DNA from: Roseovarius sp. TE539 | GTDB lineage: Bacteria > Pseudomonadota > Alphaproteobacteria > Rhodobacterales > Rhodobacteraceae | Assembly (NCBI RefSeq): GCF_003298505.1 | Contig: NZ_QNGB01000009.1 | Span: 1-63,095 of the forward strand | Direction: 5' to 3' | Length of the DNA stretch: 63,095 nt | In this document: in pieces, positions 38,341 through 47,748 of the stretch | Numbering within the stretch: the stretch's first letter is position 1 | How the letters are laid out: the number at the start of each line of letters is the position of its first letter | The notes under the pieces: generated by a model | What the model was told of the DNA's origin: nothing | What the model saw: the letters and a program-made list of their open reading frames with translations, nothing else | The model's database searches: none | Made by a program: the position numbers and the translations under genes

Positions 38341-39198
38341 ATGAGGCTGACTTGCCCGAATTGCGGTGCCCAGTACGAGGTGCCCGACGAGGTTATCCCG
38401 GAATCGGGCCGCGATGTCCAATGCTCCAATTGCGGCGATACGTGGTTTCAGCACCACCCCGATCATGCACCGGCACCTGCGGAGGCTTCGCCCGAGAGAG
38501 ATCCGCACGGATGGTCCGAGCCGGAACCGGAACCTTCGCCCGAGCCCGCCCACGCGGCCACGGAAAACGAGGACGAACACCGGGATCCGCCGCAAGCACA
38601 CCCGCGCCGTGAACTCGACCCGGATGTCTCCAGTGTCTTGCGCGAGGAGGCCGACCGCGAAAGGCAGGCGCGGGAGGCAGAAGGCCGTGGCGGGCTGGAA
38701 ACCCAGACCGATCTGGGCCTCGACGACAAGTCCGACAACGGCGAACGGCGTTCGAGGGAAGCGCGGGAACGCATGGCACGCCTGCGCGGCACCGGCGAAG
38801 GCGACAACGAACAGGCTGTCGCATCCGGGCCGCAGCCGCAAACCGGACGTGGTTCCCGTCGCAACATGCTTCCCGACATCGACGAACTCAATTCATCCCT
38901 GAGTTCGGAGCGGGCGGGCACCGCCGGGGCGGGGAAAACCTCCGGTGCCTACAATGGGCCTGACGACCCCGAGGACCGCAGCAGCTTCCGTCTGGGTTTC
39001 ATGCTGGTGATGCTGATCGTGGTGCTTCTGGTCATGGCCTATGTTTTTGCAGGCGAGATCGCGGGTACGCTTCCGCCGGCTCGTCCGCTTCTCGCGCAAT
39101 ACGTGGCCGTGGTGAACGAGGGCCGCATCTGGCTCGATACGCAGGCGACGACAGTGATGCAGTGGCTTGAGGGTTTCACCGCCGATCTGGGAGGCTGA
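38341..39198 (+). CDS. Zinc-ribbon domain membrane protein (MJ0042 type)
   Basis: 285 aa. The N-terminal MJ0042-like zinc ribbon has Cys5, Cys8, Cys28 and Cys31 (RLTCPNCGAQYEVP, VQCSNCGDTW). A long acidic, Pro/Glu/Arg-rich disordered linker (about 40-210) leads to one transmembrane helix (LGFMLVMLIVVLLVMAYVFAG, near 220-240) and a short C-terminal domain. Function is unknown; genes of this kind are regularly found beside ftsEX in Rhodobacterales. Confidence 0.85.
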   Translation: MRLTCPNCGAQYEVPDEVIPESGRDVQCSNCGDTWFQHHPDHAPAPAEASPERDPHGWSEPEPEPSPEPAHAATENEDEHRDPPQAHPRRELDPDVSSVLREEADRERQAREAEGRGGLETQTDLGLDDKSDNGERRSREARERMARLRGTGEGDNEQAVASGPQPQTGRGSRRNMLPDIDELNSSLSSERAGTAGAGKTSGAYNGPDDPEDRSSFRLGFMLVMLIVVLLVMAYVFAGEIAGTLPPARPLLAQYVAVVNEGRIWLDTQATTVMQWLEGFTADLGG

Positions 39199-39248
39199 CC
39201 CGCGCACCCGCCACGGGTTCCGGCAATTCATTTCATGCACCGTGCCCG

Positions 39249-41828
39249 TCAGAACCGGTCGAGGAGACGCTGCAGGTAATCCAGTTCGATATCCGGCCGG
39301 TCCCCGTCTCCGGACCGGCGGCGCAATTCATCCAGAAGCTCACGGGCGCGGCGATACACATCCTCGCCCTGAAGCAGGCTGTCCCGCGTGCCAACCTGTC
39401 CGCCACGCCCCGGCGTCCGGCCAAGCGGATCGGATTGCTGATCCCCCGGCTGGCCACGCGCCTGGCCCTGGCCGCCCTGCTGGCGGCGTTGCGCGTCGGC
39501 CATCGCCTCGCCAAGATTGCGCATGCCTTCCCGCAAGGCATCCATTGCCTCGGATTGTTGATCAAGCGCCTCGGCAAGATCATCGCCGCGCAGCGCCTCC
39601 TCGGCGCCTTCCATCGCGCGGCCGGCCCGGTCGAGCGCATCCCGCGCCGCGTCACCTTCTTCCGTGCCGGCGCCGGGCATCGATCCGCGCTGGCGCTCTA
39701 GTTCCCGGCGCAGCGCCTCTTGCCGGTCGGCGAGGGATCCTTGCGCACCGTCACCCGGCTGACGCCCGTCGCCACTGCCCGTTCCGGGTTGACGCTGATG
39801 GCTCTCGCCACGGCCCAGGCCGCCGTCGCGGCCTTCGTTGCTTTCGGATTCGCCCGCCTGAGCATTCGGGTTGAATTCTTCCTGCAAGTCGCGAAACGCC
39901 TGATCCGACAGGCCTTGCTGCTGACGCAGGGTGTCCGCCAGACCCTCCATCGCGTCCTGGCCCGGCGACTTGCCCTGCTGGCCCTGGCCTTCGGTGACGC
40001 GCATGTTCTCCATCATCTGCTGGAACTCGCGCAGCGCCTGCTCGGCCTCGGCCATGCGGCCCTGCTCCATGAGTTCCTGGATACGATCCATCATCTTCTG
40101 GAGATCATCCTGCGTCATGCGCATTCCGTCCTGTGGCGGTTGTTGGCCGCCTTCGGGTCCGTTTTCACGCGCGGTCTGCTGCTGCTTCTGGCGCAGGTAA
40201 TCTTCGGTGGCACGGCGCAACTCCTGCATGAGTTGCGCGATTTCCTCGTCACTGGCGCCGTTGCGCATCGCCTCGCTCAGGCGCTCCTGTGCCTGGCGCA
40301 TCCTTTCAAGCGCATCGCCGATGTCGCCGTCCTCCAGCAGGACCGCCAGATCCCACAGGGCTTGCGCCGTCTCTTCCTGCGCTTCATCGGTAAGGCTGTC
40401 GTGACGAACCAAGGTATCCAGACGACGCAGGATCACACGAAGCCTGAGATAAGCCGTTTCGGAACGAAAAAGCCCCTCCTCCGGACGATGGGATACGGCC
40501 CGCAACACCCGCGTCACCCGTTTGCCGTTGGATTTCGACCACAGGAGATCGCGGCGTTGTTCGATCACCGCGGCGGCCAGGGGATCGAAGAACCGCCTGG
40601 CCGGCAAGTCCATCCGCCGCGGTTCGCTCCGGCCGGCCTGATCACGGGCGTCGCGTACCCGCAACTCCAGTGTCACCGGCAAATGCGCCCACGGGTGTTG
40701 AGACAGGTTTTCGACAAGCGATTCCGTGAACTCGGCCCGATCACCGGTGATCGGCATCGGCAGATCCAGTTCGATCGGCTCCCTCGGGTCAGGTTCGGCG
40801 GCCAACCCGTGGCGCCTGTCCACATTGTCCAGATCGAGCCGGAAAATCGCCGTGCCACCGGTGACACCATGATCGTCCCGGGCCGCGAAAGGTTGCGTCA
40901 TCTGTCCGTCGAAGGTCGTGCTGGCTCCGTCCTGCACGATTTCGACATCCGGCGCGCGATCCGGCGTGACAACGACATCCCATTCACGCCCGCCTGCCCC
41001 GGAAATTTCAAGCGTTCCGTCGCGGCGGATGTCAAAGCTCTGGTCCGCCCCCGTCTGCGCGGCACCATCCGCGGGGTCATCCGCCCGCCCCGACACGGTT
41101 TCGCGAACCCCCAGGGCGCCGGCCTCGCCGTAAAGGCGCAAGGTGACCCGACTGCCTTCCGGGGCCTTCACCGTGTCTTCCAGATCGTTGAGGTAAAGGC
41201 TTGGCAGCCCGGTATAGGCGGGTGGTTCAACCCAGCCTTCCCATGCCGGCCCGGTCGTGAGATCGGCGCCGTTGCGGGGTGCTACCTGCGCAACCGTACC
41301 GACGCGCCAGACCGACCCGAACAAAAGCCCGACCACCAGGAGCATGAGCGCCACATAGCGCAAACCGAACGGATCGCGCCGCGCAAGCCTGAGGTCCGGC
41401 TCCACTGCACGGGCGGTCGCGGCCCGCGTGGCCATACGCGCCTGGTGAGCCTTCCAAAGATCCTCGGAGGCGTCATCACCGGCGCCAACCGCCTGCACAT
41501 CCGCAAGCGCCGCCAGAGGCCGGCCCGGCAGCGTGCGATCGATTCGCGACAATGCCTCGTCCCGCCGCGGCCGACGGAAACGGGCGGCTCCGTGATACAG
41601 CGCCCAGAGCGCGCAGAGGCCGGCGATTGCCGCCACCGTCCGCACCGCGGACAGTGCGACCAGATCATGCATCCCAACCATAAGCAGACCGGCCACGACC
41701 GCGACCAGGCTCCACAACGGCCAGAAAGCGCGTGCGATGCGTTCCGCCCACAGCCCTGCCCAGGTCAGCATCAATGGCCCGCGCAAGCCGGCCTCGATAG
41801 GTTCGGGAAGGGAATTTCTTCGTGCCAT
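39249..41828 (-). CDS. DUF4175 / TIGR02302 family membrane protein
   Basis: 859 aa. Two or three N-terminal transmembrane helices (LWSLVAVVAGLLMVGM, YVALMLLVVGLLFGSVW), a beta-rich periplasmic middle part, then a long Gln/Glu/Gly-rich C-terminal half with repeated glutamine tracts (EEIAQLMQELRRATEDYLRQ, GQGQQGKSPGQDAMEG), as described for the alphaproteobacterial TIGR02302 family. Function is unknown. It is the last gene of the leftward argH-lysA group, 36 bases after lysA. Its low-complexity end creates long false ORFs on the other strand. Confidence 0.88.
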   Translation of the reverse strand: MARRNSLPEPIEAGLRGPLMLTWAGLWAERIARAFWPLWSLVAVVAGLLMVGMHDLVALSAVRTVAAIAGLCALWALYHGAARFRRPRRDEALSRIDRTLPGRPLAALADVQAVGAGDDASEDLWKAHQARMATRAATARAVEPDLRLARRDPFGLRYVALMLLVVGLLFGSVWRVGTVAQVAPRNGADLTTGPAWEGWVEPPAYTGLPSLYLNDLEDTVKAPEGSRVTLRLYGEAGALGVRETVSGRADDPADGAAQTGADQSFDIRRDGTLEISGAGGREWDVVVTPDRAPDVEIVQDGASTTFDGQMTQPFAARDDHGVTGGTAIFRLDLDNVDRRHGLAAEPDPREPIELDLPMPITGDRAEFTESLVENLSQHPWAHLPVTLELRVRDARDQAGRSEPRRMDLPARRFFDPLAAAVIEQRRDLLWSKSNGKRVTRVLRAVSHRPEEGLFRSETAYLRLRVILRRLDTLVRHDSLTDEAQEETAQALWDLAVLLEDGDIGDALERMRQAQERLSEAMRNGASDEEIAQLMQELRRATEDYLRQKQQQTARENGPEGGQQPPQDGMRMTQDDLQKMMDRIQELMEQGRMAEAEQALREFQQMMENMRVTEGQGQQGKSPGQDAMEGLADTLRQQQGLSDQAFRDLQEEFNPNAQAGESESNEGRDGGLGRGESHQRQPGTGSGDGRQPGDGAQGSLADRQEALRRELERQRGSMPGAGTEEGDAARDALDRAGRAMEGAEEALRGDDLAEALDQQSEAMDALREGMRNLGEAMADAQRRQQGGQGQARGQPGDQQSDPLGRTPGRGGQVGTRDSLLQGEDVYRRARELLDELRRRSGDGDRPDIELDYLQRLLDRF

Positions 41829-41864
41829 GCGCCACTCCGATGGGCCCTGATCGCAACGACCGCG

Positions 41865-43130
41865 TCAGAGCCACCTAGGGATGGTATCGCGATTTATCAT
41901 CTCGTCAAAGGTGGGGCGGGCCCGAATGACGGCGAATTGATGCTCATTGACCAGAACCTCGGGCACCAGCGGGCGGGTATTGTATTCGCTCGCCATCACT
42001 GCACCATAGGCTCCGGCGCTGCGGAAAGCGACCAGATCACCGGGCGAAAGTTCGGGCATCATCCGTGCCCGTGCAAACGTGTCACCCGTCTCGCAGACCG
42101 GACCGACCACGTCATAGGGCACCTGCTCGGCGCCGGGCGGCGGTTCGTTCACGGGCACGATATCATGGTGCGCGTCATACATCGCCGGTCTGATCAGATC
42201 GTTCATTGCACCATCAATGATGAGGAAATCCCGTCCCTCACCCGACTTCACATAAAGCACGCGGCTGACCAGGAGTCCGGCATTGCCGGCCACCAGGCGC
42301 CCCGGCTCGATCTCGATCTCGCAGCCCAGGTGCCCCAGCGTTTCGCGAATCAGAGCACCGTATTCGGTAGGAAGCGGCGGGGCCTCGTTGGAGCGCGCAT
42401 AGGGGATGCCGAGCCCACCGCCCAGGTCCAGCCGGCGTATATCGTGCCCATCGGCGCGCAGAAGGCCCGTCAGGTCCGCGACCTTTTCGTAGGCTTGGCG
42501 GAACGGTTCCAGATCGGTCAGCTGACTGCCGATATGCACATCCACGCCGACCACGTCCAGACCGGGCAGCGCCGCGGCCCGCGCATAGACCTCTCGGGCG
42601 CGCCCAATCGGGATTCCGAACTTGTTTTCCGATTTTCCGGTCGCGATCTTGGCGTGTGTCCGGGCATCGACGTCGGGGTTCACGCGAATCGTTATCGGGG
42701 CGCGCAGTCCCATTTCCAGGGCCACGGCATTGAGCAGGTCGAGTTCCGGCTCGCTTTCGACGTTGAATTGCCGCACACCGCCGGCCAAGGCCGCACGCAT
42801 CTCGTCGCGGGTCTTGCCCACCCCCGAAAAGACAATCCTTTCGCCGGGCACTCCCGCGGCCCTTGCCCGCGCATACTCGCCGCCGGACACCACGTCCATC
42901 CCGGCACCGAGCGCGGCAAGCGTCCTGATGATCGCCTGGTTGCTCGCTGCTTTCATGGCGTAGCAGACCAGATGTTCCAGCCCTTCCAGCGCCTCGTCGA
43001 ACAATCGGAAATGTCGTGTCAGAGTGGCCGTCGAATAGCAGTAGAACGGCGTGCCGACGGCCTGTGCGATCTCGGTCAGCGGTACTTCCTCGGCGTGAAG
43101 CTGCCCATGCCGGTAAAGGAAATGATCCAT
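41865..43130 (-). CDS. lysA: Diaminopimelate decarboxylase
   Basis: 421 aa, PLP enzyme for the last step of lysine synthesis. PLP-binding Lys60 in CYAMKAASN, HIGSQLTDLEPF, GGGLGIPY, and the catalytic Cys in GPVCETGD. The start at 43130 gives MDHFLYRHGQLHAEEV, the usual N-terminus. Located 14 bases after the DUF2834 gene in the argH-lysA group. Confidence 0.96.
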   Translation of the reverse strand: MDHFLYRHGQLHAEEVPLTEIAQAVGTPFYCYSTATLTRHFRLFDEALEGLEHLVCYAMKAASNQAIIRTLAALGAGMDVVSGGEYARARAAGVPGERIVFSGVGKTRDEMRAALAGGVRQFNVESEPELDLLNAVALEMGLRAPITIRVNPDVDARTHAKIATGKSENKFGIPIGRAREVYARAAALPGLDVVGVDVHIGSQLTDLEPFRQAYEKVADLTGLLRADGHDIRRLDLGGGLGIPYARSNEAPPLPTEYGALIRETLGHLGCEIEIEPGRLVAGNAGLLVSRVLYVKSGEGRDFLIIDGAMNDLIRPAMYDAHHDIVPVNEPPPGAEQVPYDVVGPVCETGDTFARARMMPELSPGDLVAFRSAGAYGAVMASEYNTRPLVPEVLVNEHQFAVIRARPTFDEMINRDTIPRWL

Positions 43131-43144
43131 GTCCGAATTTCCCT

Positions 43145-43450
43145 TCAGTCGCGCAGGAAAAGATAGAGCGGCAAGCCGCAACTCAGGCCGATGCAGAAGG
43201 TCGCCGGAATGGCCAGAAGCCCTCGCCAGCGCCGCCGCGTGACAGTCTCGGTCAGCACCCAGGCCGTCAGGGCTACGGCGGCAATCGTCAGATCCCAGGT
43301 CAGCCCGGTTGTGGACGCGTTCACGTACCAGGCGTCGATAAGCCCTGACAGTCCCCCGCCGGACTCGCGCATGTACGTCAGGAACCAGTACATCGGATGC
43401 ACAGCGCCCCACACCGCCAGGGCGAGATAAGCCAGCCGCAATGCCGTCAC
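43145..43450 (-). CDS. DUF2834 membrane protein
   Basis: 101 aa with three predicted transmembrane helices. Begins [22 protein letters not shown], followed by WDLTIAAVALTAWVLTE, the typical DUF2834 pattern. Function is unknown. The start is GTG at 43450, overlapping the stop of the small lipoprotein gene (GTGA). It lies between argH and lysA. Confidence 0.82.
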   Translation of the reverse strand: MTALRLAYLALAVWGAVHPMYWFLTYMRESGGGLSGLIDAWYVNASTTGLTWDLTIAAVALTAWVLTETVTRRRWRGLLAIPATFCIGLSCGLPLYLFLRD

Positions 43451-43629
43451 AGGCCCAGCCCGGTGCTCAGGGTCCAGTTGCCGGCCCGCGCGCTCAGGTG
43501 TGTGCTGGTATGGAGTCCGCTTTCGCCAACCCCCAGGTTCGCCGTCATCGACGGACGAATGGGTTCACCGTCAACACCGCACCCCGCAAGCACCGATGCA
43601 GCAGCGGCGAGCAACACAAACCGTGTCAT
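43447..43629 (-). CDS. Small lipoprotein downstream of argH
   Basis: 60 aa. A lipoprotein signal peptide ([20 protein letters not shown]) with lipobox LAGC; the lipidated residue is Cys17, leaving a mature peptide of 44 residues. Its ATG overlaps the argH stop by four bases. Short argH-associated lipoproteins are frequent in Rhodobacterales; function is unknown. Confidence 0.8.
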   Translation of the reverse strand: MTRFVLLAAAASVLAGCGVDGEPIRPSMTANLGVGESGLHTSTHLSARAGNWTLSTGLGL

Positions 43630-45017
43630 TCCAACATCTCCTTCCACCGGGCAATCTGCGCCCGGACCTGCGCAGGGGCGGTCCCTCCGTAACTGACCCG
43701 AGACGCGACCGAGTTATGCACCCCGAGAACATCATAGACCGATGCGGTGATTTCGCCATGAACCGATTGCATCTCGTCAAGCGTCAGGTCGGGAAGGTCA
43801 CGCCCCGTCCGCTCGGCCATCGCCACGAGGCTTCCGGTGACGTGGTGCGCCTCACGGAACGGAAGGTCCAGAACCCGCACCAACCAGTCCGCCAGATCCG
43901 TCGCTGTCGAAAACCCGGTGGACGCCGCCGCCTCCAGAACCTCGCGGTCCGGCGCCATGTCGCGGACCATCCCATCCATCGCCGCAAGGGCCAGCAGAAG
44001 GTTGTCGGCGGCATCGAAGACCTGTTCCTTGTCTTCCTGCATGTCTTTGGAATAGGCCAGCGGAAGCCCCTTCATGACAGTCATCAGCGCCACGTTGGCC
44101 CCGAAGATCCGGCCGATCTTCGCACGGATCAGTTCCGCCGCATCCGGGTTGCGCTTCTGCGGCATGATCGAGGAGCCGGTCGAAAACCGGTCGCTGAGCG
44201 CGACGAACCTGAACTGCGCCGAAGACCAGATCACCAGCTCCTCGGCCAGGCGGCTCAGGTGCATGGCGCAGATGCTGGCCACATTGAGGAATTCCAGCGC
44301 GAAGTCACGGTCGCTCACCGCATCCAGGGAGTTGGCGCACGGGCGGTCGAACCCCAGTTCGGATGCGGTCATGTCCCGGTCGATCGGAAAGGATGTCCCG
44401 GCCAGGGCGGCGGCCCCCAGGGGACATTCGTTCATCCGGTTCCGGGCATCCCGTACCCGGCCCAGATCGCGCCCCAGCATCTCGACATAGGCCATCATGT
44501 GATGACCCCAGGTCACCGGCTGCGCCACCTGGAGATGGGTGAAGCCGGGCATCACCCAGTCAGCACCGACCTCCGCCTGAGCGAGGCACGCACGCAAGAG
44601 CGTGACAAGCGCCTCCTCCGCCGCGTCCAGCTGATCGCGCACCCAGAGCCGGAAGTCGGTGGCCACCTGATCGTTGCGGCTGCGGCCCGTGTGCAGGCGG
44701 CCCGCGGCCTCTCCGATGACATCTTTCAGCCGGGCCTCCACGTTCATGTGAATGTCCTCGAGCGCGGCCGAAAAGACGAATTGCCCCGCTTCCATCTCTG
44801 ACAACACCGTGAGCAGGCCTTCCCTAATCGCCTCGGCATCCCTATCACTTACGATGCCCGTGGCCGCCAGCATCGCGGCATGGGCCCTCGAGCCGGCTAT
44901 GTCCTGTGCCGCCAACCGCCTGTCGAAACCGATCGAGGCATTGATTGCCTCCATGATCGCATCCGGCCCGGCGGCGAAGCGCCCGCCCCACATCCGGTTG
45001 GAGGTCTGATCTGTCAT
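43626..45017 (-). CDS. argH: Argininosuccinate lyase
   Basis: 463 aa, fumarase/aspartase superfamily, cleaves argininosuccinate to arginine and fumarate. Signature [29 protein letters not shown] and the N-terminal [13 protein letters not shown] are diagnostic. Start ATG 45017 with an AGGGGG site. It is divergent from the tlpA-type gene with only 22 bases between the two start codons. Confidence 0.96.
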   Translation of the reverse strand: MTDQTSNRMWGGRFAAGPDAIMEAINASIGFDRRLAAQDIAGSRAHAAMLAATGIVSDRDAEAIREGLLTVLSEMEAGQFVFSAALEDIHMNVEARLKDVIGEAAGRLHTGRSRNDQVATDFRLWVRDQLDAAEEALVTLLRACLAQAEVGADWVMPGFTHLQVAQPVTWGHHMMAYVEMLGRDLGRVRDARNRMNECPLGAAALAGTSFPIDRDMTASELGFDRPCANSLDAVSDRDFALEFLNVASICAMHLSRLAEELVIWSSAQFRFVALSDRFSTGSSIMPQKRNPDAAELIRAKIGRIFGANVALMTVMKGLPLAYSKDMQEDKEQVFDAADNLLLALAAMDGMVRDMAPDREVLEAAASTGFSTATDLADWLVRVLDLPFREAHHVTGSLVAMAERTGRDLPDLTLDEMQSVHGEITASVYDVLGVHNSVASRVSYGGTAPAQVRAQIARWKEMLE

Positions 45018-45039
45018 TGCCTGCCCCCTGCGAGGAAAA

Positions 45040-45657
45040 ATGCGCCTGAAACGTTCCGCCCTGCTTTATATCGGCCTCGGCCTCTGTGCAATCGCGGTTG
45101 CAGCCGCGTTCACCCTGCGCGGTGCCGCCCCCCCCGCGAATGGACCGGCCGCGGACACCGCCGCGTTGGAGGAACTGCGCGAAGGCGGCATGAAAAAGCT
45201 GGTCTTCCACAGCACGCCGAAACCCGTTTCCGAAAGCCCCTTTACCCGCGTTGACGGTGGAACCGGGACGCTGGCGGACATGCGCGGCAAATACCTGGTG
45301 GTGAACTTCTGGGCCACATGGTGCGCCCCCTGCCGCAAGGAAATGCCCACGCTATCGGACCTCCAGGACCGGATGGGCGGCGAGGCCTTCGAGGTCGTCA
45401 CCATCGCCACCGGCCGCAATCCGCCCCCGGCGATGAAACGCTTCTTCGAGGAGATCGGCGTGTCGAACCTCCCGCTCCACCGGGATCCCAAGCAGGAGAT
45501 CGCCCGCGACATGGCGGTACTGGGCTTGCCGATCACGGTGATCATTGACCCCGAGGGCCGTGAAATCGCCCGGCTTCAGGGCGATGCGCACTGGAACTCG
45601 GACAGTGCGCTCGCGATCGTCTCGGCCTTGTTGGAACGGCCCTCGCCCGAGGGCTGA
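45040..45657 (+). CDS. TlpA-type thiol:disulfide reductase
   Basis: 205 aa. The N-terminal signal anchor ([19 protein letters not shown]) places a thioredoxin-like domain in the periplasm. Active site WCAPC at residues 94-98 within [15 protein letters not shown], with the cis-Pro loop GLPITVIID. Proteins of this type keep cysteines of cytochrome c and Cu sites reduced. A strong GAGGAAAA site precedes the ATG. The short divergent spacing from argH is conserved-looking and leaves no room for two separate promoters outside coding sequence. Confidence 0.92.
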   Translation: MRLKRSALLYIGLGLCAIAVAAAFTLRGAAPPANGPAADTAALEELREGGMKKLVFHSTPKPVSESPFTRVDGGTGTLADMRGKYLVVNFWATWCAPCRKEMPTLSDLQDRMGGEAFEVVTIATGRNPPPAMKRFFEEIGVSNLPLHRDPKQEIARDMAVLGLPITVIIDPEGREIARLQGDAHWNSDSALAIVSALLERPSPEG

Positions 45658-45759
45658 TCGGTAGCGGCCCGTTCCGGCTTTTCGCCAAACCGGCGGACAC
45701 GGCATTTGACCTCAGGCGCGTTTCGTTTCAACCTCTGTCCCCAGGGACGGAGAAACGGC

Positions 45760-47643
45760 ATGGAAGCCCTTGCCTTCACCACGGAAATGGCCGTCGTCGT
45801 TGGCGCCCTGGCGTTCACGGTGGTACTTTTCGTGTCCGAGATCATCCGGGTGGACCTGGCGGCCATTCTCGTACTGGTGCTGATCGGGATCCTGAGCTAC
45901 TTTCCGGGGCTCGAGAACCTCGCCGACGTCACCCACCTCTTCGACGGCTTCGCGTCCAACGCGGTGATTTCTATCATCGCGGTGATGATCGTCGGGGCGG
46001 GGCTCGACAAGACCGGGATCATGAACAAGGTTGCCGCACAGATACTGAAATTCGGTGGCAACACCGAGGGACGGGTCGTCCCGATCATCTCGGGCACGGT
46101 CGGCGTCATCTCGAGCTTTCTTCAGAATGTCGGTGCCACCGCGCTTTTCCTGCCGGTGGTCAGCCGCATTTCCGCCCGTACCGGACTGCCCTTGTCGCGC
46201 CTGCTGATGCCGATGGGGTTCTGCGCGATCCTCGGAGGCACGATGACAATGGTCGGGTCTTCACCGCTCATTCTCCTCAACGACCTGATCAACACCGCGA
46301 ACGAGGGGCTGGCGGCACCGGACCGGATGGACAACTTCGGATTGTTTGCGGTCACGCCCATCGGTGCCGCGCTGGTTCTCAGCGGTATCGCCTATTTCAT
46401 GCTCCTCGGTCGTTTCGTCCTGCCCCGAAGCACCGCCAAGGTGGACGCGACCGCCGGTCAAGCCACCTCGGATTATCTTCACCGCGTCTACGGGCTCACG
46501 GCGGACGTCTACGAAGTCAGCGTGCCCGAGGGCACTGCGCTCGAGGGGCGGCAGCTTGCCGACATCAATCTCGAAAACAACCTCTACATCATTTCGACCT
46601 ATTACCGCGGCAAGGTGTCGATGGTGCAGATCCTCACCGCCGAGATCGCGACGCCCTGCCGCCTCGCGATCATCGGAGAGCACGAGGCGGTTTCGGCTTT
46701 CTGCGAAAGGCACGGTCTTGTCCTGCATCCGCAGCTTGACGTCTTTGCCGAGGAATTCGCCCCCACCAATGCCGGGATCGCCGAGGTTGTCATTCCCCCG
46801 GATTCACGGGCCGTCGGCCAATCCCCGCGCGACATGCTGCTGCGCAAGACAACCGGACTCAGCCTCCTGGCCATCCAGCGAGGCGAGCAGACCATGAGCC
46901 ATGTCGGAACCGATGATCACGCTCCGACGGCGATCGGGCTGATGAATTTCCAGGTTGGCGACACGTTGGTCGCGCACACACGGTGGGACATGCTCACGCG
47001 GCTCACGCAGAACCGCGACTTCGTGGTTGTCACATCCGATTTTCCGCAAGAGGAGCTGCGCCCGCACAAGGTAGGCTGGGCGCTGCTGTTCTTTGTCGTC
47101 TCGCTTTCGATGATCCTTTTTACCGACATCCGGCTCTCGCTTTGCCTGCTGACCGGGGCTGTGGGAATGCTTTTGACAAAGGTGCTCAGCATTGACGAGG
47201 CCTATCGCTCGGTTGGCTGGAACACGGTTTTCCTGCTGGCCAGCCTCATACCCCTGGGGCAGGCGGTGCAGAACACCGGTACCGCGGAATGGATCGCCCA
47301 GCAGATCCTCTACCTGCTCGACGGCTGGCCGATCTGGGGGCTGCAGGCCGGTATCGCCATCCTCGCAACGGTCTTTTCCCTGATCATGTCCAATGTGGGG
47401 GCCACTGTCCTGCTGGTGCCGCTTGCCGTTTCCATCGCCGTGGCCGCGGGCGGGGATCCGGCGGTTTTCGCGCTGACCGTTGCAATATCGACCTCGAATT
47501 CCTTCATCATTCCCACCCATCAGGTCAACGCTCTGATCATGGGGCCGGCCGGCTACAAGGTTACGGATTTCATCCGATCCGGGGGAATCATGACGATCAT
47601 ATTCCTCGTTGTTTCGCTTCTGATGCTGAATCTGCTCTATTGA
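45760..47643 (+). CDS. SLC13 family permease with RCK-C domains
   Basis: 627 aa. Two membrane halves (ArsB/CitT-like; IIAVMIVGAGLDKTGIMNKVA and VGWNTVFLLASLIPLG) flank a soluble middle region (about 230-420) with two TrkA-C/RCK-C modules (YEVSVPEGTALEGRQLADIN, EVVIPPDSRAVGQSP). SNVGATVLLVPLAVSIAVAA is the second conserved ion-binding loop. Such proteins are Na+-coupled anion transporters (sulfate, dicarboxylates). Substrate unknown; an lldD-type oxidase gene lies 105 bases downstream on the same strand, so a hydroxy-acid is one possibility. Confidence 0.88.
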   Translation: MEALAFTTEMAVVVGALAFTVVLFVSEIIRVDLAAILVLVLIGILSYFPGLENLADVTHLFDGFASNAVISIIAVMIVGAGLDKTGIMNKVAAQILKFGGNTEGRVVPIISGTVGVISSFLQNVGATALFLPVVSRISARTGLPLSRLLMPMGFCAILGGTMTMVGSSPLILLNDLINTANEGLAAPDRMDNFGLFAVTPIGAALVLSGIAYFMLLGRFVLPRSTAKVDATAGQATSDYLHRVYGLTADVYEVSVPEGTALEGRQLADINLENNLYIISTYYRGKVSMVQILTAEIATPCRLAIIGEHEAVSAFCERHGLVLHPQLDVFAEEFAPTNAGIAEVVIPPDSRAVGQSPRDMLLRKTTGLSLLAIQRGEQTMSHVGTDDHAPTAIGLMNFQVGDTLVAHTRWDMLTRLTQNRDFVVVTSDFPQEELRPHKVGWALLFFVVSLSMILFTDIRLSLCLLTGAVGMLLTKVLSIDEAYRSVGWNTVFLLASLIPLGQAVQNTGTAEWIAQQILYLLDGWPIWGLQAGIAILATVFSLIMSNVGATVLLVPLAVSIAVAAGGDPAVFALTVAISTSNSFIIPTHQVNALIMGPAGYKVTDFIRSGGIMTIIFLVVSLLMLNLLY

Positions 47644-47748
47644 AACGCGGCGCGCGGGCATTTGCCACAATGGCCGCATGCAGAGGGCGTTGCGGCGGCC
47701 CGGGCGGATTGGTAAGCAAATCAAACCAATCATTCGGAGTACCCTGCA

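Noticed and set aside
39720..43166. Open frame of 1148 codons on the plus strand
   Set aside because: Antisense to the DUF4175 protein and lysA, both well supported. It is a compositional shadow.
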